Of a stretch of 64,000 nt of DNA, positions 47,001 to 59,825 are shown piece after piece. The notes under the pieces are model-generated. The model did no database searches and was not told where the DNA came from. It was given only the letters and a program-made list of their open reading frames with translations. The first letter of the stretch is position 1. The number at the start of each line of letters is the position of its first letter. The position numbers and the translations under genes were made by a program. The DNA is taken from assembly GCA_050084985.1 (NCBI GenBank), contig JBITNC010000001.1, positions 135,036,001-135,100,000 of the forward strand, read 5' to 3'. This stretch comes from Nageia nagi. Its lineage: Eukaryota; Pinophyta.

Positions 47001-48200
47001 CATTAGGTTTCCTAAGATAGTGGTTGAGGAGCTTTGAGCTTGAAGTGACCCTCCATAAGAGAGTAATCTTATATCTTATGTATCAATCATTGATAATAAA
47101 AAAAAGTAATAAATAAATTGATATAAACCACTCATTATTGAAAAAAAATGTTAGCTACCTTAAACTCTTTAAGATTTAAAGAAAAATAACTTTCAAAACA
47201 TAAAAATTTATGAAATCAAACAACATAAAACTAAAACATTCAATACAAAGTAGAACCATCATCAATAATATTAATATAATATCGATTCATTATGTTATTA
47301 TTCTGTTGAGATATGAGTTATTAAAAAGTCACATCTATGAAATTAAATTAATGTCTAATTTAAGTCGGTATTTTACAAACAATTTCGTAATTATTACTAC
47401 AATCTGTTTAAATCAATAAATTAATCTGATTAAATCTACGTCACTTAGATAACATTTACTATCTATAATTTATCGTATGTTGTCTCTTGCCATTTTCTTT
47501 GAAAGCGTTTCGTCATAACAGTACGTTCTGTAAATTAGCCAGGTTTCAAATACTTGGCACTTTTCACATGAGAAAATGCCTGAGGCATATTTTCATGGAG
47601 TTAAAATCCCCATTAAATTGAACAAAGTTGAGACAAATTAGCATGTAAAGAGCCAAAACCTAGAACCCAAAAATAAGGGCCAAAATCCAGATTCCAAACA
47701 AACAGAAAAGTTGACGATTTAAAATCTTCAAAAATAAGATGCCTGCAGCCAATCGTTTTTAAATTAAGCAAATGGATGACTCATTGGCATCATAAGAACC
47801 TTTAAATGCTAAGGCATGGCTTATATATATCATTCGTGCGAGAATTTAGTTCGAAAGCAAACTTTGCATGGATTTTTTTCCATCGCTGGCCAGAATCTTT
47901 AGATCATAGAATTACATAGTAAATGCTTGGTTTTAAGGAAAGTTATTCGATCTTACTGTAATGGAGTTAGGAGATTCATTGTATTATGTTTTCCTTGACT
48001 ACAGAATTTTGGTAATAAAATTTGGAACGATAAGATTTTAGGAGACGTAGATCAGCGGACAAATACAATAAATTACTGTTTTCCTCCATATCTATGTCCT
48101 GCGTTTTTCTTCAAAACATAAACCTACCTACAGATGATTTATTGATACCATGTTTTAAAAAGCTACTGCCATATTAAAGGGTGACATATTAATACCATGG

Positions 48201-48310
48201 GCTGGTCCAGCTGAGGATTTAGTAGAGAGGCTGCCGGGTCGACCTAAAGTATATTTCAAGCAATATGAACGTTACGTAACCATTGATGAGCCTGCAAATC
48301 TTGAACGAAG
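48201..48310 (+). pseudogene. SCPL exon 1, unit 4 (doubly deleted)
   Basis: The signal peptide and about 500 bp of flank are gone: the flank phrase ATACCATGG joins directly to GCTGGTCCAGCTGAGGATTT, the region after the signal peptide. It then reads AEDLVERLPGRP and VTIDEPAN. A second deletion removes the following part of the exon up to CTTGAACGAAG. The splice donor GGTATG has become AGATTTG. Clearly dead. Confidence 0.8.
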
Positions 48311-48779
48311 ATTTGCGCATTGGTCCTCCTTCTCTTAAAGTCATTACATTCATTTTCCGTATTGTTAGTTAGAAACTTAGAAGTAGCAGTCCACACAGAT
48401 TTAGAGAACTCCTGCCCGCATCTTTTAGCCTGTATATTACGAGGATAAAATCTTGTAGAAGTTCACAGAGATTGACTGAAGGGATAGGCATGAATAACGC
48501 TTGGGAAGCCTTCAGAAATCTATCCTTAACCCCAAAAATAATGCTTCGGAAGCCTTTACCATAGAGGTTTGATGAAATACCATAGAGGTTTGATGAAATA
48601 CCAATTCTCCTCCTTTTTATAGTCTCTTAAAAGCCTTTAACAGTTGAATTCAATTATTGTATTTGTACGACAAAATTTAGCTCCACGTCCAACCAAAGCT
48701 ACTTAAATATCTGATTCTTGATGTTTTATTAGTTTACCTTGTAAAGCAACGAAAAATAAAAGTATATCTGTTAAAAAAA

Positions 48780-49325
48780 TATTAATTAAAATTTATGCAA
48801 TATTTTACATAGTTCAATATTTTTCCACTTCGACTTGTTATAAGTATTTTGTAAGGAATCTCTTTTCCAACATGAAATTTTTGCTCTTTTCTCTTGAGAT
48901 CAGCATGTTGTTTGTATATCATAGGACTCTTCTTCAAATTATTCTTTAATTCCTTACATACCTTATGCATATACTTCATAAATTTTTTTCTATAGCATTT
49001 TGTCTTCTTAAATTCACAATACTTTTCAAATCATTTATCCCTTTAAGATTAAATCCATATACAATTTGAAAAGGATTTTTCACTATACTCCTATAAACTA
49101 AATTGTTGATGTAGAACCAATCACACTTTAGTGGTTCACCTGTAATCAAGTATTCTAATAGACCCTCCAATAAGAAAAAATACATGCAAGACTAGAAAAA
49201 GGTGAAAGGAATAAAGAAATTTTATTATGCTAATTATGATAGCATAGATTTTTCAGGTAAAATAGATAAATTCCTCTTCTTTTTATAAAGAATTAATAAT
49301 TTATACACTACAATATAAAATGAAA
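48780..49325 (-). mobile_element. Gypsy D fragment of unit 4, left piece
   Basis: Minus frames 49185-48976 (VYRSIVKNPFQIVYGFN) and 48979-48782 (MKYMHKVCKELKNNL, YKQHADLKRKEQKFHVGKEI) cover the segment after the integrase core and its C-terminal region, canonical SPFEIVYG and ADLRRREVNFEVGD. It shows that gypsy D once had a full integrase. The element is then cut by a LINE at 49326. Confidence 0.8.
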
Positions 49326-51206
49326 TAAGGTACATACTCATAAGTCAATTTACCAATTGATTGCAATTTACATGTTAGGGTTTTGACTACGATTTGATTA
49401 GAATTTAGGCATTAGGGTTTTGGTTGTAACTCAACTACAACCTATGTGCTAGGGTTTTGGCTACAACCCATTTTCTCCAAGTCAACATTTAGGATGTGGC
49501 CAAATGATCAAAGCAATGTGATGAATAAAGCTCTTCGAAGACCTACACCCAAACCTATGAAAACTTAGGTCAATGTGGTCATAAGAGAGAGTCTTAATGA
49601 TGTGATAGAAGCAAAATTAGAGGCAAAATTGTTGGAGATGTGGCTAGGCTGATTATCTTGAATATTTTTTGGAAATCCAAATAAATAAGTACAAGAATAC
49701 TCTTATTAGGAGATTCATCAAGATCAAACCTAATTTAGATTAGATTCAAAAATAGATCTTTTAGTATTAGAAGCCGGTTGGATAGGTGGAGGTGGTAGCT
49801 CTCCCATGAGAGTTTACATTCTTCAAATTCACAAATGATGAGGACCTTAAAAAAATTCTCAAATTAGGACCATGGTTTCTTGGTCGCAAAGGATTAGTCC
49901 TGAAATCATGACACTTAGGTTTCATCCCAAATAAAGAGAATATTGATCTAGTTCCAATTTGAGTTAACCTACCTTATCTCCCATCATACTATTGGGATAT
50001 GAGTGTAATTTTAGGAATTCCTAATTTGATCGATTCACTAGTTTTGATTAATAAAGTGACACACCTTGGGAGTAGAATGATAGAGGCATGCTTCTATGTG
50101 AATATCGATATAACCAACAAACTCGAGAATAAAATTTAATTGGATGAAGAGGATGGTGGAATATGGGAGCAAATAATCATATATGAGAACCCACTTGTTA
50201 GATGCAAATTTTATAGTAAATTTGGTTATTTTGCTCGAAAATGCCTGGAAAAGGAGGAGAGAATGGAGATCCCAAAGCCACAAGAAAAATGGATGACCAT
50301 TCAACCAACTTATCATTAGAATATAGCTCCAATGGTACAATTCCATATAGGGTTGAATGCTTCAATCCCTTTCAAACTTTGGTCCCTATCAACAAAAATA
50401 GAAAAGCCCTCATGGTATAATTCCATCAAGGGTTGAATGGTCCAATCCCTTTCAAGCTTTGGTCCGTATTGAGAATAATCTATCCAAGTAATTGAGCGAT
50501 ATATAGATTGAGGAATTGAAGGAAAATGATAATATGGAGATTGAAACATCTAGAAAAGAGATAGTGCATGTTGATGTATCTTGCAAAAAAGTTCATAAAA
50601 GGAAAATATAAAAGAATGATCTAAATAAAGAAGGAAGAAGGCATTTTTCTAAACCATATTGACAATTAAAAATTTGAACATGTAGAAAGTGCATAAATCA
50701 AGGAAAATTTGTAAAGAAGTTACAACTAGATTTGTTGGAAGAATCCAAAATTCAATACAAAAAGTTAGAGAAGAAGGGAAGCCATATGAAAAGAAAATAG
50801 GAGAAAACACTCTAAAGTAGGCTAATGGTACTCAATCCACTTTTGGGTTGAGTAAGGATTTTTGGCCTAAAAATAGTATAGTATAGAAAATGAAAAAAAT
50901 GAAGATACAATTAGTATACGGTCAGGATTCAATATACTTCCAAATGAAGATACAATAATTTGTGGGTTTGGCCTTTTACAATAAACATTGATAGATTAGG
51001 TTACATTTTGACTTTCAATAGGATACAATTAGAAAATTTAGTTGATTTTAGATAGATTTTATAGATAGTATTGGCTTTGTTATGTAGTTTTGGCCACTAG
51101 TACGATGTTATTAGTGGCAGATGATGCTACATGATATTATAATTTTTTTCTGGAATAGGTTACGGGTCCTTATAAAATCTTATTTTTTTACCCTTTACCA
51201 AAAAAA
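49326..51206 (+). mobile_element. LINE insertion in unit 4 (ORF1 plus 3' end, ORF2 missing)
   Basis: Flanked by a 13-bp direct repeat ATATAAAATGAAA (49313-49325 and 51207-51219); the sister units have no insertion here. The plus strand encodes an ORF1-like zinc-knuckle protein and then passes to a 3' end with A-rich tail (51195-51207, CCAAAAAAA). No endonuclease or RT is present, so ORF2 was lost internally, or an ORF1-only copy moved with help from another LINE. Confidence 0.85.
49700..50320 (+). pseudogene. LINE ORF1-like protein with zinc knuckle (DUF4283 type)
   Basis: Readings across frames with few stops: DEDLKKILKLGPWFLGRKGL, then PYLPSYYWDMSVIL, then AFxVNIDITNKL and a knuckle CKFYSKFGYFARKC (CX2C-X4-H-X4-C with one Cys and the His altered). 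This is the order of the plant DUF4283 and CCHC proteins encoded by LINE ORF1, which bind the LINE RNA. Frames on the minus strand here (50038-50549) are shadows. Confidence 0.7.
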
Positions 51207-53060
51207 ATATAAAATGAAAATGAAAATAGAATCCTTAATCAAATGTGTCCTACTTTTTTTAAAACTTCCTGAATTTGTGGTTTTCTAACAAATTCCCATA
51301 TTTAGAAGAACATACCCCTTTATTTTCTCAATTGATTTTATCATTGTAGTAGCTAGTAGAGACAAATTAACTCTTCATTAGTCACACACTCAACAATTAG
51401 ATAAATCTCCCTAGTGCATTACTCTCTCTACCAATGAAGGCTTTTAACTCTGATTTCAACCATCTCCACCATGATATTATGTGCAAGTTCTATATCCTCT
51501 TGTATTAGTTGTTATACATAAAATCTAGTAGTGGTATTGTAGTATCCCATAGATTTATCTTCTTTTTGACCAAATATCTCAATAAGTTTTCAAGACTTAT
51601 ATTGTTAACCTCCATTTTCTCATCACTTCATGGATGATATGTTGAACTAAAATTCAACTTAGTTTACACTTTCTTGCATAAATTCCTAAAATATTTTTAT
51701 ATTTATCCAAGTTAATGATATTTGATAATCCATGCAATCTTACCACTTCTTTAAAAATTAATGTAGTAATGTGAGTGACATCATTTGTCTTCTTCTAAGG
51801 TATGAAATATGCCATCTTTAAAAATATATCAAAAATAATAAAAATAATTCTATATCTTTTTGAGTTCTTTGTAGCCCAATAATGTAATCCATGCTCACAT
51901 CTTCCTAAGGTCCCTCTAGTATAGGCAATAGTTGATACAAATTAATGTTTTGACTCCTTCCTTTAGAATGTTGATAAAATCTATAGTTTTGTATAATTTT
52001 TTTTTTCACATTTACACTCATTTTCTATCAAAATTAAATATTATAAAGTTATCTCAATATTTTATCCATCTCAAAAAGCTCACCTAGACCTACATTTAAG
52101 GTTAATTTTAGCCATGAATCTTTGCTTATAAGCGAAGTTTAGTATTTTAGATATTCTAGAAGTACCAGATAATTCAAAGTCACCAAAATTTTATAGATAT
52201 TTTAAATTATATGGTTTGACTCCCCAAAATAATTTAAGCCTTTAATTGCTTTTGTATAATCATTAAGCCTATGAAATAGATTATAGAAATAATCATCATA
52301 TCACATAACCAAATCACCTCTTACATCCATTTGATATAAATAAATACTATACCCTAAACTATAATACATAGTTGATATGCATCAAATATTACCAAATCCC
52401 TTTAATCATTTGATTGTTATTGGAAATGATTTATAATTAATTTGCAATGACCAAATTAGATTTTATCATTTTTATTTAATCATTTCGATATACAAGTATT
52501 ACCAAATAACTAAAGGTCACAATTGCAAATATTTGATTGCATGATGCAATCGTATGGTTACAAGATACAACTATCTTCTTATTTTTCCCTATTATAAAAA
52601 AATAGAGAATTTTTTATTTTCATGAGAAAAAAATAGGCAATAAACAAATTGCCATAATTTTCTCTTTATTTATCTTTTTTATAAGTTAATTCCTTTTATT
52701 TCTAAACACCATTAGATAAAAATTGCCATTGCAAATTAGATTCACCTTAGTTTATAAAAAAAAAAAACTAAGCTACATTCTATTTAATCTATAATAGCTT
52801 TTAGATTTTTAGGGTCCATCTACAAATATTTCTTCAAAACGATAAATCCTAAGTAGATTAACTTTATAAATATGTACCTTTTTAAATTCACCAACAAATT
52901 TTCTTCCTTCAATATTTGTGAAATCAATCTAAAATGCACCAACTACTCTTATTTACTTTTATTAAACACTAAAATATCATTTAAATAAAGAACTACAAAC
53001 TTACCAATAAATGAATATATTCATAGCTTATACAACCCATTTTGTCTAAAGTGTTGCATC
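51207..53060 (-). mobile_element. Gypsy D fragment of unit 4, right piece
   Basis: Continues the element after the LINE, collinear with 30400-31500 of unit 2. The integrase core region is about 51690-51850 and the RT palm about 52790-53050. Interrupted by an extra 675-bp insertion. Confidence 0.7.
52098..52772. repeat. Unclassified 675-bp insertion in unit 4 gypsy D
   Basis: Absent from the same place in units 2 and 3, where ACCTACATT continues directly to the next gypsy segment. CTACATT occurs at both edges (52090-52096 and 52773-52779), a possible 7-bp target duplication. An A run (52755-52767) lies near the right edge. No domain or clear inverted repeats. Confidence 0.5.
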
Positions 53061-54925
53061 TTAACAATGATAGTTTAGAAGGCTAAAACCTCTAAAGTAC
53101 TTATGGAGATAGACTAAGTTATAAGAAACTCTATAAAATTATTTTCTTGGAGAAAGACTGGACAATACAAAGTCTTGCAATAACCTTTCCAATTTCTAGT
53201 AAAAATATTTAGAAGGAACTTAATAAGAAAAGTAGTAAATATGGTTCTTACTAATACCTTAGAGTGAATTTAGAATTTTCTTGCTTGATTGTGCTTTTGG
53301 ATGATCTAAAATACAAAAGGAATTCTTATAATTTCACTATTTTTTCTACCATGATCTATTTTCATTAGAAATGAAAGAGCCACTCTAGAATAGGTGAGTC
53401 AAACTATCTATAATAGAGGGTTTTATGTCATTATATGCTAGGATCATAGGCTTGAAAAAATATGTCCAACCTTTGAATCATTTGTTTAAAATATGTTTCA
53501 TCCTCAATTAAGGTGAGGAAGGAATTATCTACAATGTGAATAATGAGTATATCAATCTATCTATTAGGAAAGTATATTCATCTAACTACATCACTAGATA
53601 CCTTGTATGAGAAAAAGTAGTTGAGATCTCCAATTGTAAGCACATATAGTGAAGGTACAAAAAGCTAATCTTATATTATTGAAAAAAAGATCCCTACAAT
53701 CTCCAATTAAAATTTATTTATGGTAAACATAATAGACACATCAATAAATAATAGTTTTACAAAATAAAATAAATTTATTATCATATTTTAAATCCTTAAG
53801 GATTACCAATATTAAAACCATTCAATTTTATCATATGATTTTTTAAAGCTAATTTTTACAATTAAGGTAATTTGATTACATTTATAAGTCCATCCCATCA
53901 TATCTTCCTATACAATCATAATATTTTCTAGGTTATGCCTATAGTATATGATATCTATATACTTTACTCAAATAATCAAGGGGAGCATGTGATAAATTTT
54001 AAGAGATAGGTATTTTGTGATAACTTTGTAAGAAACATTAAGCAATGATATTTGGTATCAATTTGAGATAAGCTCTAAATGTGTAAGTTTATTAATTTTT
54101 TTGATTTCCCTTTATTGATAAGAGCATCAAAGTGGTAGTAAGCATGGATTCTTGATAAACATGGTGTAGATCAAGGTAAAACTTGATCTTAAATTAGTTT
54201 GTAGAATTTGCATGGGAATCCATATACATTAGGTCCTCTATAATTCACCATCTAAGAGAGTGTTTAAAAGAGATTCTTAATGGAGAGAGGATTTTCATAA
54301 TTAACGTTATAAGACTCTAAGAATCTAATAATCATCACTACAAACTATTCTTACAAGTACTTTTCTTTGTAATGGGAGATATAGTTCAAAGAGAAGCCTT
54401 ATTAATAGTGGTGAATAAATGCTTAGATGTTGGTTCGTAGAGTCTTGATTTAAGTCAATCCATGATGAGGTTGAATACATTGGAAGAAATGCTTTAAACA
54501 TGATCTCCAATCTTATGCTAATAAATTTTGGCTTTAATTTGAGCTTCATGAGCCTCATAAACTTGTATAATATTGACTTGATAAAAAGCTTAGAGGATAT
54601 GCTATGGTAGAGGAGCATTTAGAGGATAAGGCTCAAGCTTGAGAGAAGCCTTATCAAGATATATATTTAAGATTTCATTTAAGTATTGATATTTTATCTT
54701 TACAATTTTCTATCTAAATATTCATAAATAAATATTGATAAGATTATTTTACCATTATTCATCCTCAAACTTCAATGGGGGAGGAAACAAGTTCTAGATT
54801 CTTTTTATTTAAAGACCTAATATGTGATGGTGAAAAATGATGGTGATTATCAAAGATTGCATTGGGAAATATTGATACCAATAATAATAGGATAATTTTC
54901 AAATGAGACTATGTTTAAAATTAGC
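53060..54925 (-). mobile_element. LINE D fragment of unit 4
   Basis: Collinear with unit 1 24350-25750 and unit 3b. The shared phrase GGGAATCCATATA is near 54212. It ends where gypsy E begins. Confidence 0.65.
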
Positions 54926-54949
54926 TTCAAATGGTTCAAACCTTATGGA

Positions 54950-56090
54950 GACATCTTTAGTGAAGTTAGGTAACTATGTTTGAACCTTTTCCTAGAATTC
55001 CAATACCTTATTGATATAGGAAACATGAAAGACTAGATGAACTTTGGATAATTCAGGTAATTCTAACTTTTATACAACTAGTCCAATGTGTTGGAGAATT
55101 TTGTAAGGCCAATAAAACTTTGGATCCAATTGTTGGTATCCTTTTTTCTTCAAAGATTTCTACTAATATGGTTGAGGTTGTAGGAAACCATTTCCTCTTC
55201 TTGGAATTCTCTTTCTACCCACTTTTGATCAACATGTTGCTTTATATTATGTTGAACTATTTGCATATTCTCCTTAATAAGATGAAGGATGTCTCCTCGA
55301 TTGATTAAGGTGGTATCAACTGCTTTAACATTGGTGTTGACTAGAATATAAGAACCACTATGGGTGGAGCTTAACTATATAATGCTTCATAGGAGGTCAT
55401 CTTAATGGAAGTATGATATTAAGTATTATATCACCATTCTACCAAAGGAAAACCGCTTAACCTAATGAACTAGTTGGGTTGAAGCAAAGCAACATAGATA
55501 AGTCTCTAAGAACTTATGAATAATTTTTATTTGACTATTTGTTTTAGGGTGATAGGAAGAACTCATATTTATATGAGTACCTTGAATCTTGAATAACTCT
55601 TTCCAAAACTTATTAGTAAATATTGAGTCATGATCACTAAGGTAGAAGGCATACTATGGAATTTGATAATGTTATCAAGAAAAAGTTGGGCTACATTGAT
55701 AGCCTTAAAAGGATGAGCTAATAATGTAGGAATATACATACTTAGATATCCTATCCACTACCACCATGATAAAAAATTTACCCTATGATTTTTGGAGGTC
55801 TTCGATGAAATCCATCAAAATATAAATCCAACTTCATGTTGGTAGGCGTAGGAGTTAAAGTAGTCCAAGGGTGCCAATGGTATAACCTTTTTATCATTGA
55901 AAAATGTCACATTCAATAATAAATTTTGTGATATATTATTTAATCCACATCAATAAAAAGATTAGGCCACTCATTTGTATATTTTTAGAAACTTAGAGTG
56001 CCTTGTAGATGAAGCAAAATGTAACTATTTCAAATTATTACGTCACAACATGAAGAATTGGAAGGTAGTGCAACATGACCTTTGAATTGA
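54950..56090 (-). pseudogene. Gypsy E integrase
   Basis: The core reads MDFIEDLQKS and IMVVVDR (about 55760-55840), the catalytic start of plant gypsy integrases. The C-terminal part at 55000-55140 reads DPKFYWPYKILQHIG, KLELPELSKVHLVFHV, typical of chromovirus integrases just before the chromodomain region. The plus-strand frame 55120-55308 is a shadow. Confidence 0.8.
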
Positions 56091-56099
56091 AGAATCCCA

Positions 56100-57420
56100 T
56101 CATGCTAATAAAAGTTAGGTTTTCTAAAAGGATCAATATGAAGTTGTTGAATCAATTTCTAAATAGATTTTTTATAGAGTCACTCTTATTTAGTCATTAA
56201 GGAACTAGAAAGGATATTACCTGTAGTGCTATAGGCTCCTCAAACTTTTGACAAAGGGCATAAACAATCATATTTTATTTTTCCTTTCTATACACAATCT
56301 CATAATCATACCCCAAAATTTTAATGGCCCAATTTTATTTTTCAAGGGTTAAAAGTTATTGTTCCATAAAATAATACAAACTATGATGATCTATATGAAT
56401 CAAGAAAATATCGATCAGTGAGATATGATTACCACCATTGAATAACATTAAGAAATGCTAACATTTCTTATTTCATATGTGGATTTCACCAAATGTTTAC
56501 TTGATAAGGTGTTGTTGGTGAAATCCAAGGTTCATCTCTCTTGCATCAAAATGAATTTGAGTCCCACTTTGAAAGCATCACTCTTAATGATAAAGGTTTT
56601 TGAGAAATTTAGCATGGCTAAGACTAGGTTGGAATCATGGATTCCTTTCATTTATGAAAAAATCTTCAATAATATGAATTCATATGAAAGCATTCTTTTT
56701 TAGCAAAGTTGTTAGTGGGGTCGTAATCTTACCATAATCCTTCATAAATTTATGGTAATACCTAGTTAATCTTAGGAATCCACATAAGCCTTTAAGTGAC
56801 TTAGAAAGAGGATAACTCTTCATATCTTTGATCTTAAGAGGATCTACCTTAAAATCATCTTTAGAAATAATGTGCCCAAGATACTTAATCCCCTTTTGTT
56901 CAAAATAATATTTGGAACACTTGACATATAATTGATGATCTTGGGCAATTTGTAAGGCCTGATCTAAGTGGGACAAATGATCCTTAAAATGCTTGTTGTA
57001 GATCAATATATGATCAAAAGAAAAAAAATTCTAGGGTGAGATAAAAACACTTGATTCATCATAATATGGAAGGTGTAAAGAGCATTAGTAAGACCAAATA
57101 TGATTACTAAAAATTCATAATGAATTTGATGTGTATAGAAAGCTATTTTTTAAATATCTTATTCATGGAGCATATCCCCACGTAGTTCATCTAATGATTT
57201 ATTAGAGATCCAATTTAGAAAAATATTTAAACCCATGTAATTCATCCAACAATTCATTGATGATCAAAATAGGGAACTTATCCTTGAGTGTGAATTTGTT
57301 GAGAGCCCAAAAGTTGATGTACATGCACCAAAACTCATGCTTCTTATGGACCAATAACTTAGGAGAGGAGTAAGGGCTTATGTTGGGTCAAATGATACCT
57401 CATCCCAACATATTATGTAT
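56100..57420 (-). pseudogene. Gypsy E reverse transcriptase and RNase H
   Basis: The frame 57006-56680 is open for 108 codons: NKHFKDHLSHLDQALQIAQ, QLYVKCSKYYFEQKGIKYLG, HIISKDDFKVDPLKI, then RYYHKFMKDYGKITTPLTTL, the RT thumb and connection. To its right, broken frames give FDHILIY (from FDDILIY) and the FGLTNAL region. To its left RNase H remains read HIDHHSLYYFMEQ and WAIKILGYDYEIVYRKEK. RT and RNase H would make the cDNA. Confidence 0.85.
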
Positions 57421-57599
57421 CAATTTCTTAATTTTATTATTCTATTGATAGGGATAGTGATAAGATCAATGTTGGATGGTTGACTTCACCAAATAAGTTG
57501 GATAGTATAACCATGAGGGCGATGTGGAGGCAACCCTTTTGGTTCTTCAAAAATACCTACACGATGTGCCAACATTTTTTATAGTTCTTCCAATTCATC

Positions 57600-58850
57600 A
57601 TGTCCTTGCTTAATCAATTGAATTGAAAATAGTTGTGACACCATTCTTTTTCCTTCCTTTCAAATAAGCTTCTCCATACGATGTGAACTAATGATTTCTA
57701 ATGGTCCAAAGTGTAATCCTTTGAGGGTATATTTGTATCCCTCAATAATGAATTGCATCCAAATCTAAGAAAAATCTCATAAGATAGGTTCCAACATCCT
57801 CAACAATTGAGCTCCAAGCACCACATCACATCCTCCCAATGTAAGGGCATACATGTCACTTTGCACTTGATAGTGTCCCATAGCGAGTTTTACATTGCAA
57901 TATTTACCTTTACATGCAATATTTCCACCAAACTACCAATTTCATCACTTTAAAAATATTCTAAGGTTGTATATATCAGTTACTCTTTTTAGCTACCTTT
58001 AGTAAATGAAATTGTGTGTGCTCCCTAAGTCGATCAACATAATGAGAGTCTATTATTTGAAATATCTATGATATTTCATAGTATAAGGGGAAGAAAATCC
58101 TGAAAGGGCATTACAAGAAATTTTAAGAGTATCTTTAATGGTGTTATCAAGTTCATTTTCTATATACACAATTGCATCCTCATATTCCTCCTATATTGAC
58201 TCCTTCAGGGTATTAACATCTAACAAATATAATTTTTATGTGGTGTATTGATGGTTTAGCCCATATTTTTTATCATAATTATAATAAATAATTTTTCCCC
58301 TATGCTCCTTAATTTCCTTAGTATTAAGTCACTTAACCGATAATTGATAACTTGGTTTTGGATAAAATTGAGAATTTTGTGGTTTCCCAAATGGTTCACT
58401 TGCTTACGCTAAGCAATTAACTTCTCTTAAACTAATTTAGTGAGCCCAATAACTACCATCATATTATCAAGATTGAACATATTTAGTTCTACTCAAATTT
58501 CTTCTTTCAACCCATTAATGCAATAACTATTTTTAAAGGATTCATATAATCCTTTTGTACAATTGGTGAGCTTCTCAAACAAAGTTTGTATTCTTTTACG
58601 ATTATTTAGTATTCATATAATCCTTGTGTTGATTGTTAAATGAGTTCCAAGTTCTTTCTCAAAGTGTTATATTTGGAATCCATAGCTGCTAGTGTTTGCT
58701 AAAGAGTGGTAAAGGAAGTTTGGTGATTGACTTCACCAACCAATTCACTAATATGATCAAACCTTTAGGATAATCGATCATAGTATTGAGATAGTCTCTC
58801 ATCAACCCTATTACTATTCATAGAAACTACTATTTTTGGAAACTATTATT
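57600..58850 (-). pseudogene. Gypsy E gag and protease region (weak)
   Basis: Expected position for gag and retropepsin. Heavily decayed; only scattered similarity is apparent and no zinc knuckle or DSG motif can be quoted with confidence. Assigned mainly by position. Confidence 0.4.
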
Positions 58851-59359
58851 TTTAGAAAATAAAAAATGTATGGGTTATATATATCTAAACAATCAATACA
58901 AAAAGGACAATGGGATAGGTATCAATTTAAAAAAAAAAAACTATTACTAAAGGTAATGAGAATTCACTCTTAGATTTTGCTAATTATTCATAGTTTGGAA
59001 GATATCAACTCCAAAGTTTTTACCTATTTTGGAACCTACCATTTTTATGCTTAAAATAAAGGATTTTCAAAATGGATAAAAATTAGGGTACAAATTTTTA
59101 AAAATATTTGGGCATGATTTCTACTAAAAAAGGATAAAATCTAGGACTTCATCTCGATCTGAATAAAATGAGTCTTTCAAATCTAGAAAAAATTAATAGA
59201 GTTTTGGTTAGAAAATGGATAAAATCTAAGGCTTTAACTCAATTCGTCTTCATTAGAATGACCTTCTATCTTCAAATCTAGAAAAAATGGTATTTTTTTT
59301 TTTGGAAAATGGTTAAAATGTAGGTCTTCAACTCAATATGACTTCTTAAAATCTACCCA

Positions 59360-59825
59360 TAAGTAGCCAAAATTGAAGTTGTAATACTAGATTTTAGGAA
59401 CCCAAAAGATCTAATGAGGGTTTTTAGCTAAAATAGCAAAAAAATGTGAAACAACAATGGATTAAAATTACAACAATATAACAACTCAAGCAATGTGATT
59501 CAAAATAATACTAAGATAACAAAAATAGAATAACTTTATTGATAGCAAATTAATCGCAGGTTGCTTCAAGGGGGATTCCTCAGGTTACAACTCAAAAGAC
59601 TATATTATCCAAGATAATCTCCTATCCCCTTTTACACATTTATAGTCATGCTACCCTACCCTTAATTGGTAGTTCATTACAAAATGACAATTCAAATTAT
59701 AAAAATGTGATGGTCCACCTTACAAGTTAATACACACTGATGATTAAAATATTTAAATTAAACAACTAACATAAGTAAATATTAGGATATGGGATCCTAA
59801 TAAATCCACTACTTGTCTATGACCA
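59360..59825 (-). repeat. Probable 5' LTR and primer site of gypsy E
   Basis: GAAGTTGTAATACTAGATTT (59366-59385) resembles a decayed form of the tRNA-Met primer complement followed by the LTR start; array sequence resumes at about 59826. Because no 3' LTR remains, the LTR call is an inference. Confidence 0.4.

Larger units (their letters stand above)
44171..47582 (+). repeat. Array unit 3b, exon 1 and most of gypsy D deleted
   Basis: Contains flank similar to 27560-28550 (44200-44860), then directly intron-1 sequence (GAGAACTCCTACGTGCATC, 44866 onward), skipping exon 1. A scrap of gypsy D (about 45290-45400) is followed by LINE D (about 45640-47000) and the terminal segment to 47582. Confidence 0.75.
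54930..59825 (-). mobile_element. Ty3/gypsy element E (chromovirus-like), 3' LTR missing
   Basis: A minus-strand gypsy with, from right to left, a probable 5' LTR (about 59388-59825), a gag and protease region (about 57600-58850), RT (56690-57420), RNase H (about 56100-56690) and integrase (54950-56090). It ends in the integrase C-terminal region with LELPE and VFHV phrases, then joins unit 4 LINE D; no 3' LTR was seen. Array sequence continues on both sides, so it inserted into unit 4. No target duplication found. All domains carry stops. Confidence 0.75.

Noticed and set aside
56455-56703. 82-codon plus-strand frame
   Set aside because: Antisense to gypsy E RNase H and RT.
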